27,712 nucleotides of DNA from a virus. A program made the translations under genes and the position numbers. The DNA is taken from the IMG/VR virus record IMGVR_UViG_3300049617_000295, positions 1 to 27,712 of that record; one strand, given 5' to 3'. The notes under the pieces are model-generated. The model was not told the origin of the DNA. It made no database searches and saw nothing but the letters and a program-made list of their open reading frames with translations. Position 1 is the first letter of the stretch; the number at the start of each line of letters is the position of its first letter. Shown here in pieces: positions 1 to 8,574 of the stretch.

Positions 1-327
1 GGCGATGTCGATCGGAACATAAGCGCGCGGTTGGTCCAGGTGAGCCAGAACGAGATCGGCCTTCAGACTGCTGCTGGCGCCATACTCGACCAGGCAGGCC
101 CGGGCCGGCAGGGCGTCGCGCAGCGAACCGCCGATGCTCCGCAGGATTGCGAGTTCGGTGCGTGTGACGTAGTATTCCGGTAGTGTAGTAATTGCCTCGA
201 AAAGGCGGCAGCCCGCTTCATCGTAGAACAATTTCGGCGGCAATGTCTTTCGGGTTTGCAGAAGGCCCATCATGGCGTCGCCGACCACGTCGGCGTTGAG
301 CGCCGGGGTTGCCTGTTTCCTTGACAT
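1..327 (-). CDS. egtD: EgtD, histidine N-alpha-trimethyltransferase (partial, runs off left edge)
   Basis: The first 109 codons of a protein that continues beyond base 1. The translation starts MSRKQATPAL and carries LPPKLFYDEAG and FEAITTLPEYYVTRTE, followed by the SAM-site loop LVEYGASSSLKADL, the N-terminal pattern of EgtD-family methyltransferases (DUF2260/Methyltransf_33). EgtD uses three SAM to convert histidine to hercynine, the first step of ergothioneine synthesis in the cytoplasm. The ATG at 327 is preceded by AAGG about nine bases upstream and lies 11 bp after the egtB stop, so the two genes form one operon with egtB first. The family assignment is firm; the C-terminal catalytic half is outside the window. 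Confidence 0.9.
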   Translation of the reverse strand, partial: MSRKQATPALNADVVGDAMMGLLQTRKTLPPKLFYDEAGCRLFEAITTLPEYYVTRTELAILRSIGGSLRDALPARACLVEYGASSSLKADLVLAHLDQPRAYVPIDIA

Positions 328-338
328 TTGGCTGGCCC

Positions 339-1538
339 TTATACGTCAGCCGCGAGGCGCAGGCCGGAGAACTGCCAACGTGCATCAGGCGGAAAGAAGT
401 TGCGGTACGTCAGTCGGGCATGGCCAGGCGGTGTTGCGCACGAGCCGCCCCGCAGGACCATCTGATTGATCATAAACTTGCCATTGTACTCGCCGATCGC
501 GCCGGGCGGCGGCCGGAAGCGCGGATAAGGCAGATAGGCGCTGCCGGTCCATTGCCAGACGCTATCGGCTAGGTTTTCTATGCGCGGGTCCCGCGCGGCG
601 ACTTCCCACTCCTGCTCCGTGGGCAGGCGGGCGTCGCGCCAACGGGCGTAGGCATCCGCCTCGTACCAGCTGATATGTCGGACCGGCGCCTGCCAGACGA
701 TCGGCGAAAGCCCGCCCGGTCCCATCTGCAGCCAGTCGTCTTCGTTATCCTGTCTCCAATAGAGCGGCGCGGCCCAGCCATTCTGCTGCGCGGCTGCCCA
801 GCCATCGGCCATCCAAAGCGTAGGCGTGTGGTAGCCACCGGCTTGGATAAAGCCCAGGTAATCGATGTTGCGGACGAGACGATCGGCCAGCCGGAACGGG
901 GCGAGGAGGGCTTCGTGCGAAGGTGTCTCGTTGTCGAAGGTAAAGCCCGCACCGGGTTGGGCGCCCAAGGTTAACTTGCCGCCTTCGAAGGCCACCAACC
1001 TGGCTTCGATGGCCTCGCCGGCGTCCCGCCAGGTTGGGTGGATGGCCGGGGCGATCGGGTTTTGCGCGAACGCGTGGAGCATATCGGTGACCAGCAACTC
1101 CTGGTGCTGCTGCTCATGCTGGAGACCAAGCTCAACAGTGCTGGCCAGATCGTCGGTGGCGGTGTCCAACAGGCGTTCGACATGCCGATCGACATGGGCG
1201 CGATAGGCACCCACCTGATCGGCGCTGGGGCGGGTCAGCAGGCCGCGCTTGGGGCGCGGGTGCCGGGCACCTACCTGCTCGTAGTATGAGTTAAAGAGGT
1301 AGCGAAAGGCGGGATCGGGCGACTGGTAGCCGGGTAGGTGAGGTCGCAGCAGGAATTCTTCAAAGAACCACGTGGTATGGGCGCGATGCCATTTGGCGGG
1401 GCTGGCATCGGGCATCGACTGGACGCATTGGTCTTCGGGGGTGAGATTGCTGGCCAGCGCCTCGGTGTATTGACGCACCGCCTGATATCGCGCTTTGAGC
1501 GCATCAAGACGGTGCTGCCAATGATGACGGGAATGCAC
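339..1538 (-). CDS. egtB: EgtB, ergothioneine biosynthesis iron-dependent sulfoxide synthase
   Basis: A 399-residue protein. EgtB is a non-haem iron enzyme joining hercynine to a thiol donor (gamma-glutamylcysteine or cysteine) with O2. Three iron-ligand histidines are visible: H54 in WHRAHTTWFFEE, then H141 and H145 in the HEQQHQE motif of the DinB-like N-terminal domain. The C-terminal FGE-sulfatase-type domain (about 190-399) shows FDNETP, WQWTGSAYLPYPRF, GEYNGKFM, LRGGSCATP, TYRNFFPP and GLRLA. I choose the GTG at 1538 because AGGAG lies nine bases upstream and homology begins there; the frame stays open to 1934 without EgtB-like sequence. No egtC or egtE is seen, as is usual in bacteria outside actinobacteria. 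Slightly short for the family but complete. Confidence 0.93.
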   Translation of the reverse strand: MHSRHHWQHRLDALKARYQAVRQYTEALASNLTPEDQCVQSMPDASPAKWHRAHTTWFFEEFLLRPHLPGYQSPDPAFRYLFNSYYEQVGARHPRPKRGLLTRPSADQVGAYRAHVDRHVERLLDTATDDLASTVELGLQHEQQHQELLVTDMLHAFAQNPIAPAIHPTWRDAGEAIEARLVAFEGGKLTLGAQPGAGFTFDNETPSHEALLAPFRLADRLVRNIDYLGFIQAGGYHTPTLWMADGWAAAQQNGWAAPLYWRQDNEDDWLQMGPGGLSPIVWQAPVRHISWYEADAYARWRDARLPTEQEWEVAARDPRIENLADSVWQWTGSAYLPYPRFRPPPGAIGEYNGKFMINQMVLRGGSCATPPGHARLTYRNFFPPDARWQFSGLRLAADV

Positions 1539-1726
1539 TATGGGATTCTCCTTCAGGCTTGCTATCGGCGAGCCCTTCGACCCAACCGCCGAGAGGGATT
1601 TTGGTTGCCGACCTTGGCGTAATGCCTTGAAAGGGTGGACCGCGTCGGCCGATCGGCAAGCCTTCTTCGACGGGGCACCAGCTTCCCGCCGGATAACCAT
1701 TGACATGCTTACGGGAGTTTGACGCC
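1539..1726. other. Divergent intergenic region between egtB and the SCO1 gene
   Basis: This 188-bp stretch must hold the promoters of both the egtBD operon (leftward) and the SCO1 gene (rightward). It contains the egtB Shine-Dalgarno (plus-strand CTCCT, about 1548-1552) and the SCO1 one (GGGAG, 1713-1717). I could not find a convincing -35/-10 pair in either direction. Open frames crossing it show no recognisable protein features. Confidence 0.4.
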
Positions 1727-2365
1727 TTGGGGAAGTCGCAACAGCCGGTCTCCGCCGCCAGCGAAATTTGGCCCCGGCGGCTGGCCCTCGGCGGTGGCCT
1801 GGTCGCGGCGTTAATGATCGCTGGTGCGGGCTATCTTTGGGTCGGCCGAGCCGGCGACAGGGGGGCGGCCGCGCCGCCGTTCGGCGGCCCGTTTGAGTTG
1901 ACGGGACCAAACGGGCCTGTAACGCAGGCGACATTCCGCGGCCGGTATATGCTGTTGTATTTCGGGTATACTTTCTGTCCTGACGTCTGTCCCACGACGC
2001 TGAATGCGATCGTTCAGGCGACCGATCATCTAGGTCGCAAAGCGGATGAGCTGCAAATTGTTTTCATCACGGTTGATCCGGCCCGCGACACGCCGGAGGT
2101 CATGCGCGACTACACCCAGGCGATCTCTCCACGCATTATGGGCCTGACCGGCACGCCGGACCAGATCGCTAAAGTGGCCGCCGAGTATCACGTGTATTAT
2201 AGGGTGAACTCAGCCGGCGCGCGCGGCGAGGCCTACAGTGTCGACCACAGCTCGATCCTGTATTTGCAGGGGCCAGACGGCGCGCCGCTGGCACTGATCC
2301 CCGCCGATGCGACGCCCGACCGGATGGCAGCCGATATCGAGAAATACCTGCCGGGGCCGAGCTAA
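1727..2365 (+). CDS. SCO1/SenC family copper chaperone of cytochrome c oxidase assembly
   Basis: A 212-residue thioredoxin-fold protein with an N-terminal membrane anchor (residues about 19-39, LALGGGLVAALMIAGAGYLW). It has the SCO copper site: CPDVC (C84, C88) and a distal histidine in SVDHSS (H174). Other family blocks are FRGRYMLLYFGYTFCPDVCP and VFITVDPARDTPE. SCO proteins deliver copper to the CuA site of haem-copper oxidase or act as periplasmic thiol-disulphide reductase. The start is a TTG at 1727 with GGGAG nine bases upstream; a TTG at 1700 in the same frame would add nine residues but has no better ribosome site. The gene is convergent with the giant gene that follows, with a 34-bp gap. 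Confidence 0.9.
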   Translation: MGKSQQPVSAASEIWPRRLALGGGLVAALMIAGAGYLWVGRAGDRGAAAPPFGGPFELTGPNGPVTQATFRGRYMLLYFGYTFCPDVCPTTLNAIVQATDHLGRKADELQIVFITVDPARDTPEVMRDYTQAISPRIMGLTGTPDQIAKVAAEYHVYYRVNSAGARGEAYSVDHSSILYLQGPDGAPLALIPADATPDRMAADIEKYLPGPS

Positions 2366-2399
2366 GCACCGCAAGGGCTGCTCTTCCAATGGCCGCCGC

Positions 2400-5300
2400 T
2401 CACGACGCCGAGAAGCTGCTGCTGGTGACATTCTGGACGCCCAGGAAGGTGATCCGGGTATTATCGGGTAGCGTGACGGTGGTGTTTCCTCCGGAAGTGG
2501 TCTGCCCGGCGAGGGCAGCGTTCAGTACGCTGGACGAGTAGTTCCAGAGCGCAATCTGGTCCTGGGTGGGATTGAAGTTTACGATCAAGGTGCTGCCGCC
2601 GCCCGCGGCACTGGTGAAACCGTAGATTTCGGACGGGCCGCCGCCCATGATCGTCTGTTGGCCGGAGCTGGCGACAACGATACCGGGCGCGTCGGCGAAG
2701 GTGAGTGTGTGGGCGCCGGCGAAGACGGTGGTGTTGCCGGCGTCCATGGTGACGACGTCATTGCCCAGGCCGGCCTGGATGACGGTGTTGCCCGGACCGG
2801 CGAAATACTGATTGCCGCCGGTGGAACTGCCGCCCAGCAGCGTTTCGTAGCCGCCGCCCGCGGCCAGGACGTCGCTGGCGGCATTGTCGGCGACCAGAAA
2901 GTTATTGTTGCCATTGCCACCGGCCAGCGTGCATGACCCCGAACCGGTGCCGGCTTCCAGGTAGCTGTTGCCGGCCTCCCCGCCCCAGTATTGGCCGCCG
3001 CCGCTGGAGCCCCACACCGTGTCGCTGCCGGCCCAGCCGAGGACATTCATGGGCAGCGCTCCGCCGATGATGACCGAGCCGCCGGTGCCACCTAGGAAGG
3101 TCAGGTTGCTGGAGTTCGCGAAGATCTCAATGCTATTGCCGTCGGCGCTGGCATTGACGGTGTCGGCGCCGCCCGTGACGGTGTCGCAGCTGACCACATC
3201 GGTGCCGGTATTCATCACGTAGTCGTTGCCGGACCCCAACAGGATGGTGTCCGAACCGGTGCCGGCGGCGATCGAGTCGTTGCCCGTGATGGCCTGGATG
3301 ACGTTGGTGCCTGACCCGGTGTCGACGACATAGTTCCCGCTGGCGCCGGCTGCGCTGTTGTTGATGGTGACCAGGCTGTTGCCGGTCGTGGACGTGCCGC
3401 CTGCAGCCTGATTGGCCAGGTAGACACCAGAGCCGCCGTTACTTTCGAACGTTGTGGTGGCGTTGCTGCCGGTAGACAGGAAGAGCTGGTTGTTACCGCC
3501 GCCCACGAGGGTGACGGCGCCATTGGCGACGTCCGAGACGACATTGGTCGCCGCCGGCACGGTGATGATGTCGTTGAGGTCCGAATTGTCCACGGTCAGC
3601 CCAAGGCTGGAGCCAGCGGCAGGGGTGGGCGGGGTCTGCTGATACCTGTAGTAGGTCACCTCGCTCGGGATTGCGGCATTCGCGGCAATGCCGAACGGAA
3701 GGTTCGTGCCGATCTGCACGGGTTTCGCGAGATTGACCACCACGCTCAACTGGGCGGACTGGGCGCTAATGTCGCCGAAGGCATCGGTCGCCTCGGCGGT
3801 CAGCCCGTAGGTGCCGGAGTTGAAATTGTAGCTCGGCTGTACCGACCAGGAGCCGGTAGCCGCCGCCGTGGTGGTGGCGAGAATGGTGCCGTTGTTGAGC
3901 AGCGTGATGAGGTCACCAGCCGGCCCGGTGCCGACGATCGTGGGGTTGGCCGTCGTCGCGACCACGCTGCCGCTGCTGGCGACCGCGCCGCTGATGCCGC
4001 TGATGACCGGTGTGGCGGGGGTCGCGGAGACTGTCACGGTAGTGGCGACCGATGCGGCGCTGGTCTGACCAAGCAGGTTGGTCTGTTCGGCCGTGATGCT
4101 GTCCTGGCCGAGCGGGAGCGCGGTGGTGACGGCTACCGACCAGGAGCCGGAGCTGCCGACGGTACCGGTGCCCAGGACGGTCGTGCCGCTCAGCAGGGTT
4201 ACGACATCGCCGACGATGCCGGTGCCGATCAGCGTGGGGCTGGCGAGGTTCGTATGGGTGCCGCCCGTGCCGGTTTGGCTGGCGGGCGCCAGCCCGCTGA
4301 TGGTCGGCACGGCGACCACGGGGGAGATAGCGTCGATGACGAGCGGGCTGGAGGCGGCGCTGCTATTGCCGGCGGTATCGTAGCGGACGGCGGCGGTCAG
4401 GGTGTTTTCACCCAGGACCAGCCCGACAGGGTCAGACCAGCTGCCGTTGTTGGAGACCACGGTGCCGACCGTCGTGGAGCCTTCGAGGATCGCGATCGTG
4501 GCACCCTGCTCAGCGGTGCCCGACAAGACGACGGTGCCGGCGTTGGTGATGTCGTTGCTGGTGATAGTGCCCGTGGTGGCCACAACGCCGGTGATCACGG
4601 GTGCCGGTGCCGTGGTGGTGATGGTGATGGTGAGCGGGTCGGAGGCGACCGTGTTGCCAGCCCCGACGGTGACCACGGCGACCAGCGTGTTGGAACCCTG
4701 GACCATCGCCGTGGCGGGGGTGAAGGTCCACTTGCCAGCCGCGTTGGCGGTGGTGGCGCCTATCGAGCCGCTGTTGTCCAGGATGCTGATGGCCGCATTG
4801 GCGACCGCGACCCCGTCGATCTGCGGGTTGACGACATTGGTGATGTCATCGCCGGCGACCCCGCTGTCGCTACCCGCATCAAGCGTGGGCGCCACCGGCC
4901 GGACGGTGACCACCGCGGTGCCGGCGTTGCTGACGTCGCCATAGGCGTTTGATGCCACTGCGACGATCGTGTTGAGGCCGATCGGTAGTGCAGCGGTTGG
5001 CGTGAAGGAGGCCGTCGAGCTTTGCTGCGGGCTCGGCAGAGAGCCGATCAGGCTGCCGTTGTCGTAGATCGTGACCGCGTTGTTCAGTCCGTTGCTCGAC
5101 GTGATTGAGAATTGCGGTTCCGTGCTGTCGGTGGTGGCAATACCTGAGGCCAGCGCGATGACGGGCTGTGCCGGTATGGCATCAATCGTCACGTCATACG
5201 CGGTAGATGAGCCGCTGATGGTGCCAAACGGGTCGGTGATGGTCGCGGTGAGGGTGGCGGTGGCGGAAACCGGCAGCGCAGTGGTGATGGCGGCGGACCA

Positions 5301-8300
5301 GGTGCCGTTGCTGCCGACGGTGCCGGTGGCGACCACGGTGCCGGCATTCGTTACCGTGATGCGGTCACCGGGGGTGCCGGTGCCGACCAGGGTGGGTGTG
5401 GTGCTGTCAGTGCGGCTGTCGCCGAGCGTGCCGGTGTCGCTGCTGGTGGCGAGGCCGATGATGCTGGGCGCCGCGGGCTTGGCCGGAAGTGCATCAAGCA
5501 CGAGCGCGCTGGAGGGCGCGCTGCTGTTGCCGGCCAGATCGCGGCTGACCATCGCGGTGAGGGTGTTCTGACCCAGGGTCAGCGCGACCGTGTCGGCCCA
5601 GGCGCCGGTGCTGCTGGCGACCACGGTGCCGATGGTGGTGGTGCCGTCCATGATGGCGATCGTCGCACCCTGTTGGGTGGTGCCCGTCAGGACGATGGTA
5701 CCGGCGTTGGTGAGGTCGGTGCTGGTAATGGTGCCGGTGGTCGCGACGGCGTTGGTGATGGTCGGCGCGGCAACGGCGGTTTCGATAGTCAGCACGAGGG
5801 GAGACGAGACGATGCTACCGCTGATGCCGAGGCTGGCGATTGCGGTGAGCGTGTTGACCCCTTGCAGGAGCGCCGTGCCGGGCTGGAGGGCCCAGACCCC
5901 GCTGGCGTTGGCGGTGGTGGTCCCGATCGTGCCGCCGTTGTCGAGGACCGTGATCGCGGCGTTGGGGGTCGCGGTGCCGTCGATCTGCGGCTTGACGACG
6001 TTGGTGATGAGGTCTCCCAGGATGCCGCTGTCGCTGGCCGGGTCGAGTGCGAGCGTCGTCGCCGTGCCGGTCACAGTGATCGTGGCGCTGGCCGGGTTGC
6101 TGACGTCGCCGTACTGATCGGTGAAGACGGCGGTGATCGTGTTCAGGCCCAGCATCAGCTGGCTGGTCGGGGTAAAGACCGTTCCAGCCGCCGAGATCGT
6201 GCCGATGGCGCGGCCGTTGTCGTAGAAGCTGATGGTGCCGGCAGCATTCTCGCCGTACGTAATCGTGGGGGTCAGGCTTTTGGTTGTGCTGCCCGCGGTC
6301 AGCGAGAGTGAGGGCGCGGCGGGAACTGGGTTGATCGTCAAATTGTAGGCCGCCGATGCGCCGCTGGTGTTGCCCAGCAGGCCAGCTGCGGTGGCAACCA
6401 GCGTGGCCGGGCTCGCGACGATCGAGCCGCTGACGAACCAGGTGCCGTTGACCCCGACGATGCCGGTGCCGACCACCGCGGTGCCCTGGACCGCGCCGTT
6501 CGCATATTCGATCTGGGTCAGGGTGACGGTGTCGCCCGGGGTGCCGGTGCCGGTGAAGGTCGGTGTGCTGATATCGGTCGCGTTGTCGCCCAGGATGCCG
6601 CTGTCGGTCGCCGGGGTGATGCCCAGGATCGTCGGCGTGGCCGGCGGGACGAGGTCGGCGGTCAGCATCAGCGGCGACGAGGCGGCGCTGCTGTTGCCGG
6701 CCGCGTCGTTGGTCACCTTCGCGGTCAGCGCGTTGGTGCCTTGGCTGAGAATGACCTGCTCGGACCAGGTGCCGCTGCTGTTGGCGATGACGCTGCCGGG
6801 GGCGGTCACGAGGTTATCCGACACGACGATCGTGGTCCCGGCAGCGGCGGTGCCGCTGACGAGAACCGTGCCGGCGTTGGTGAGCAGGCCGGCGGTGACG
6901 ACGCCGCTGCTGGCCGCGACCGCACCGGTGATGGCGGGCGCGGCCGCCGTGGTCTCGATCGTCAGGTCGAGTGTGGTGGCGGCACTGATGTTGCCGACTG
7001 TATCGGTCGCGGTGGCAGTGAGGACATGCATACCAGGCGTCAGCACGGTCGGGACGGCGAACGACCAGTCGCCGAATTGATCGGTGCTGACGGTCCCCAG
7101 ATTGATGCCGTCGGCCGCGACGGTAATGATTTCCTTGGGCAGCGCCGCGCCGTCGATGACCGGGGACGTGAAATTCGTCAGATTATCGCCTACCATCCCG
7201 CTATCGCTGCCCGGATCGAGCGTGACGTTGGTGGGTGCCAGCGGTGGGGTGGTCTGGATGGTTACAACATAGACGCTGGAGGCCTGGCTGGTGAGACCGA
7301 CCGGGTCGGTGGCGACCGCTGTCAGGTTGTGGGCGCCGTTGGTGAGTGCCACCGTGCTGGTGACGGACCAACTACCGCTGGCGTTGGACACGGCACTGCC
7401 AATCGAGCTTGTGCCATCGTAGAGCACGATTGTGTCGTAAGGATCCGAGGTACCGTCGATCTCAACGTGGCGGACGTTGGTGATGCTGTCGCCGACCGTT
7501 CCGCTGTCGGTGCTGACATCAATGCCGGTAATGGCAGGTGTGTTGGGGCCGGTAGTGTCGATGACCACGGTGGACGAGTTGGAGGTGTTGCTCGACACGC
7601 CCGAGATGTCGAGGACTTCGGCCATGACGGTATGGGTGCCGCCGCTGAGTACCTGGCTGGCGGCGACGGTCCAGGCGCCACTGGCGTTGGCAATCGTTTC
7701 GCCGATCTGGGTATATCCGTCCATGTACAGCAGGACTTCGTCGCCGGCGACCGCGGTGCCGGTGAAAGACGGCGTCGTGCTGGTGGTGAAGCCCCTGGTG
7801 CCCACGAGCAATCCGGTGACGACCGGCGTTGCCGGGGTGGGTATGATCGTGTTGCCGAAGGTCGAGGCGCTCGCGCCCGTGAGGTAGGACGTAGCGCTAC
7901 CGACCGTCTCGAAACCGTTGCCCAGCGCTACGGCTGGGCTGTTACCGACGGTGACCAGGGTGTGGCCGTAGCCGTCCGGCGTGGGAGCGACGGTGACGGT
8001 GGTGCCGGCGGTGGGGGTGAAAACCTCGTAGCCGCTGTTGTCCGAGGCCCAGATGGTGATGGCCTGGCCGTCGGCGGCGATCGTGATGATGCCGTTGCTG
8101 GGATGCAGCGTGAGTGCACCGGCCTGGGTGAGCTTGATGTTGCTCAGGCCGCCGGTGACGGTCTCGCCCGCGTTGCCGCCGGAGATGGTGGCGTTGCCGG
8201 TGGCGAAGAGCAGGGAGACGGCGAGCGAGCCTGAGCCGCCCACGACGTCGAGATTGTTGGTGTCGTTGAAAGCGAACACCCCGGCCGCGCCACTGCCCCC

Positions 8301-8432
8301 CAGGATGGTGTCCGTACCAAGGCCGACCACGACCGAGGCGGCATTGCTGCCCAGCTGGACGACCGTGTTGCCGGTGTGGTCCTGCAGCAGCCCGCCGGCA
8401 CCGCCGTTGATGGTCGTGGTCGATCCGGACAT
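2400..8432 (-). CDS. Giant Ig-like repeat surface protein with RTX-like C-terminal region (adhesin/biofilm-type)
   Basis: A 2010-residue acidic, Gly/Ala/Thr/Ser-rich protein. Residues 1-195 are beta-rich with NGGxG-type turns and no signal peptide. Residues about 197-1568 are 14 tandem Ig-like domains of 87-108 residues, recognisable by recurrent SDSGxxGDxxTN, PxIDGTAxPN, NASGxWS and GxNTLTAxxTDxxGN blocks. The C-terminal 440 residues are Gly/Asn/Asp repeats including GTGSDTILLGSGNDYV (an RTX-type beta-roll), ending FNPTQDQIALW and TSSSFSAS. This architecture is typical of type I-secreted biofilm or adhesion proteins exported by a C-terminal signal; secretion is inferred because no T1SS genes are nearby. 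ATG at 8432 follows CGGAG at seven bases. It lies downstream of, and in the same direction as, the XRE regulator (142-bp gap), so cotranscription is possible. The exact ligand or role cannot be read. Confidence 0.85.
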   Translation of the reverse strand: MSGSTTTINGGAGGLLQDHTGNTVVQLGSNAASVVVGLGTDTILGGSGAAGVFAFNDTNNLDVVGGSGSLAVSLLFATGNATISGGNAGETVTGGLSNIKLTQAGALTLHPSNGIITIAADGQAITIWASDNSGYEVFTPTAGTTVTVAPTPDGYGHTLVTVGNSPAVALGNGFETVGSATSYLTGASASTFGNTIIPTPATPVVTGLLVGTRGFTTSTTPSFTGTAVAGDEVLLYMDGYTQIGETIANASGAWTVAASQVLSGGTHTVMAEVLDISGVSSNTSNSSTVVIDTTGPNTPAITGIDVSTDSGTVGDSITNVRHVEIDGTSDPYDTIVLYDGTSSIGSAVSNASGSWSVTSTVALTNGAHNLTAVATDPVGLTSQASSVYVVTIQTTPPLAPTNVTLDPGSDSGMVGDNLTNFTSPVIDGAALPKEIITVAADGINLGTVSTDQFGDWSFAVPTVLTPGMHVLTATATDTVGNISAATTLDLTIETTAAAPAITGAVAASSGVVTAGLLTNAGTVLVSGTAAAGTTIVVSDNLVTAPGSVIANSSGTWSEQVILSQGTNALTAKVTNDAAGNSSAASSPLMLTADLVPPATPTILGITPATDSGILGDNATDISTPTFTGTGTPGDTVTLTQIEYANGAVQGTAVVGTGIVGVNGTWFVSGSIVASPATLVATAAGLLGNTSGASAAYNLTINPVPAAPSLSLTAGSTTKSLTPTITYGENAAGTISFYDNGRAIGTISAAGTVFTPTSQLMLGLNTITAVFTDQYGDVSNPASATITVTGTATTLALDPASDSGILGDLITNVVKPQIDGTATPNAAITVLDNGGTIGTTTANASGVWALQPGTALLQGVNTLTAIASLGISGSIVSSPLVLTIETAVAAPTITNAVATTGTITSTDLTNAGTIVLTGTTQQGATIAIMDGTTTIGTVVASSTGAWADTVALTLGQNTLTAMVSRDLAGNSSAPSSALVLDALPAKPAAPSIIGLATSSDTGTLGDSRTDSTTPTLVGTGTPGDRITVTNAGTVVATGTVGSNGTWSAAITTALPVSATATLTATITDPFGTISGSSTAYDVTIDAIPAQPVIALASGIATTDSTEPQFSITSSNGLNNAVTIYDNGSLIGSLPSPQQSSTASFTPTAALPIGLNTIVAVASNAYGDVSNAGTAVVTVRPVAPTLDAGSDSGVAGDDITNVVNPQIDGVAVANAAISILDNSGSIGATTANAAGKWTFTPATAMVQGSNTLVAVVTVGAGNTVASDPLTITITTTAPAPVITGVVATTGTITSNDITNAGTVVLSGTAEQGATIAILEGSTTVGTVVSNNGSWSDPVGLVLGENTLTAAVRYDTAGNSSAASSPLVIDAISPVVAVPTISGLAPASQTGTGGTHTNLASPTLIGTGIVGDVVTLLSGTTVLGTGTVGSSGSWSVAVTTALPLGQDSITAEQTNLLGQTSAASVATTVTVSATPATPVISGISGAVASSGSVVATTANPTIVGTGPAGDLITLLNNGTILATTTAAATGSWSVQPSYNFNSGTYGLTAEATDAFGDISAQSAQLSVVVNLAKPVQIGTNLPFGIAANAAIPSEVTYYRYQQTPPTPAAGSSLGLTVDNSDLNDIITVPAATNVVSDVANGAVTLVGGGNNQLFLSTGSNATTTFESNGGSGVYLANQAAGGTSTTGNSLVTINNSAAGASGNYVVDTGSGTNVIQAITGNDSIAAGTGSDTILLGSGNDYVMNTGTDVVSCDTVTGGADTVNASADGNSIEIFANSSNLTFLGGTGGSVIIGGALPMNVLGWAGSDTVWGSSGGGQYWGGEAGNSYLEAGTGSGSCTLAGGNGNNNFLVADNAASDVLAAGGGYETLLGGSSTGGNQYFAGPGNTVIQAGLGNDVVTMDAGNTTVFAGAHTLTFADAPGIVVASSGQQTIMGGGPSEIYGFTSAAGGGSTLIVNFNPTQDQIALWNYSSSVLNAALAGQTTSGGNTTVTLPDNTRITFLGVQNVTSSSFSAS
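3725..4903 (-). repeat. Four-domain Ig super-repeat, unit 3 (domains 11-14)
   Basis: Third copy: A has GSDSGVAGDDITN and PQIDGVAVANA; B has DITNAGTVVLSGTAEQGATI; C has LIGTGIVGDVVTL and AVTTALPLG; the D domain is the most diverged (TDAFGDIS). The marker word is at 4537, 1164 bp from unit 2. Units 2 and 3 are more alike than either is to unit 1. Confidence 0.75.
4904..6063 (-). repeat. Four-domain Ig super-repeat, unit 2 (domains 7-10)
   Basis: Second copy: A has ASDSGILGDLITN and PQIDGTATPNA; B has DLTNAGTIVLTGTTQQGATI; C has LVGTGTPGDRITV and GSNGTWSAAITTALP; D has IYDNGSLIGSL and SNAYGDVSN. The marker word CCGGCGTTGGTGA is at 5701, exactly 1170 bp from its place in unit 1. Confidence 0.75.
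6064..7247 (-). repeat. Four-domain Ig super-repeat, unit 1 (domains 3-6)
   Basis: First of three tandem copies of an A-B-C-D block of Ig-like domains. A starts with GSDSGMVGDNLTN, B contains LLTNAGTVLVSGTA, C contains FTGTGTPGDTVTL, and D contains FYDNGRAIGTI and TDQYGDVSN. The DNA word CCGGCGTTGGTGA in the B domain is at 6871 on the plus strand. Boundaries are accurate to about 10 bases. Confidence 0.7.
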
Positions 8433-8482
8433 TTCTCACTCCGCTCAAAACGCGGCACCCTGGGTGCTTGAGGTGAGAAATG
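8430..8482 (-). promoter_or_regulatory. Potential mRNA stem masking the start codon of the giant Ig-like gene
   Basis: Three nested inverted repeats lie around the start codon. CATTTCTCAC (8430-8439) pairs perfectly with GTGAGAAATG (8473-8482), CTCAA (8444-8448) with TTGAG (8468-8472), and GCACCC (8455-8460) with GGGTGC (8462-8467). In the mRNA the AUG (8432-8430) would be inside the outer helix, and most of the CGGAG Shine-Dalgarno in a 4-nt bulge (8440-8443). The innermost one or two pairs must open to give a loop. This is a seen structure with an inferred translational-control role. Confidence 0.5.
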
Positions 8483-8574
8483 CGGGACCGACCTGAATTC
8501 GCCGTAAAAATCTCCTTCTATGGCGCATTTATGAATAGTTAGCGCAGCTTGGGACGGTTGAGACTCGTCTGGCG

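Noticed and set aside
339-1934. A 531-residue reading for EgtB starting at 1934.
   Set aside because: Residues ahead of GTG 1538 are basic and unlike EgtB, would overlap the SCO1 gene, and lack a ribosome site, whereas GTG 1538 has AGGAG at nine bases.
2366-2399. A possible bidirectional terminator between the convergent SCO1 and giant genes.
   Set aside because: The best stem (AGCACC with GGCTGCT) is short, has a bulge, and is not followed by a T run on either strand.
6741-8234. A 497-codon plus-strand open frame opposite the giant Ig-like gene, and similar antisense frames at 4254-4952, 5673-6311 and 6367-7080.
   Set aside because: They are the complement of a low-complexity, GC-rich repeat gene. 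Their translations are Gly/Asp/Arg- or Val/Pro-rich without domain features, and they repeat with the same period as the Ig units.
8445-8528. A 27-codon leader ORF on the minus strand from ATG 8528, ending just before the giant gene's start.
   Set aside because: It has no ribosome site and reads across the inverted-repeat region. It may be accidental; a regulatory leader peptide would need conservation that I cannot test.
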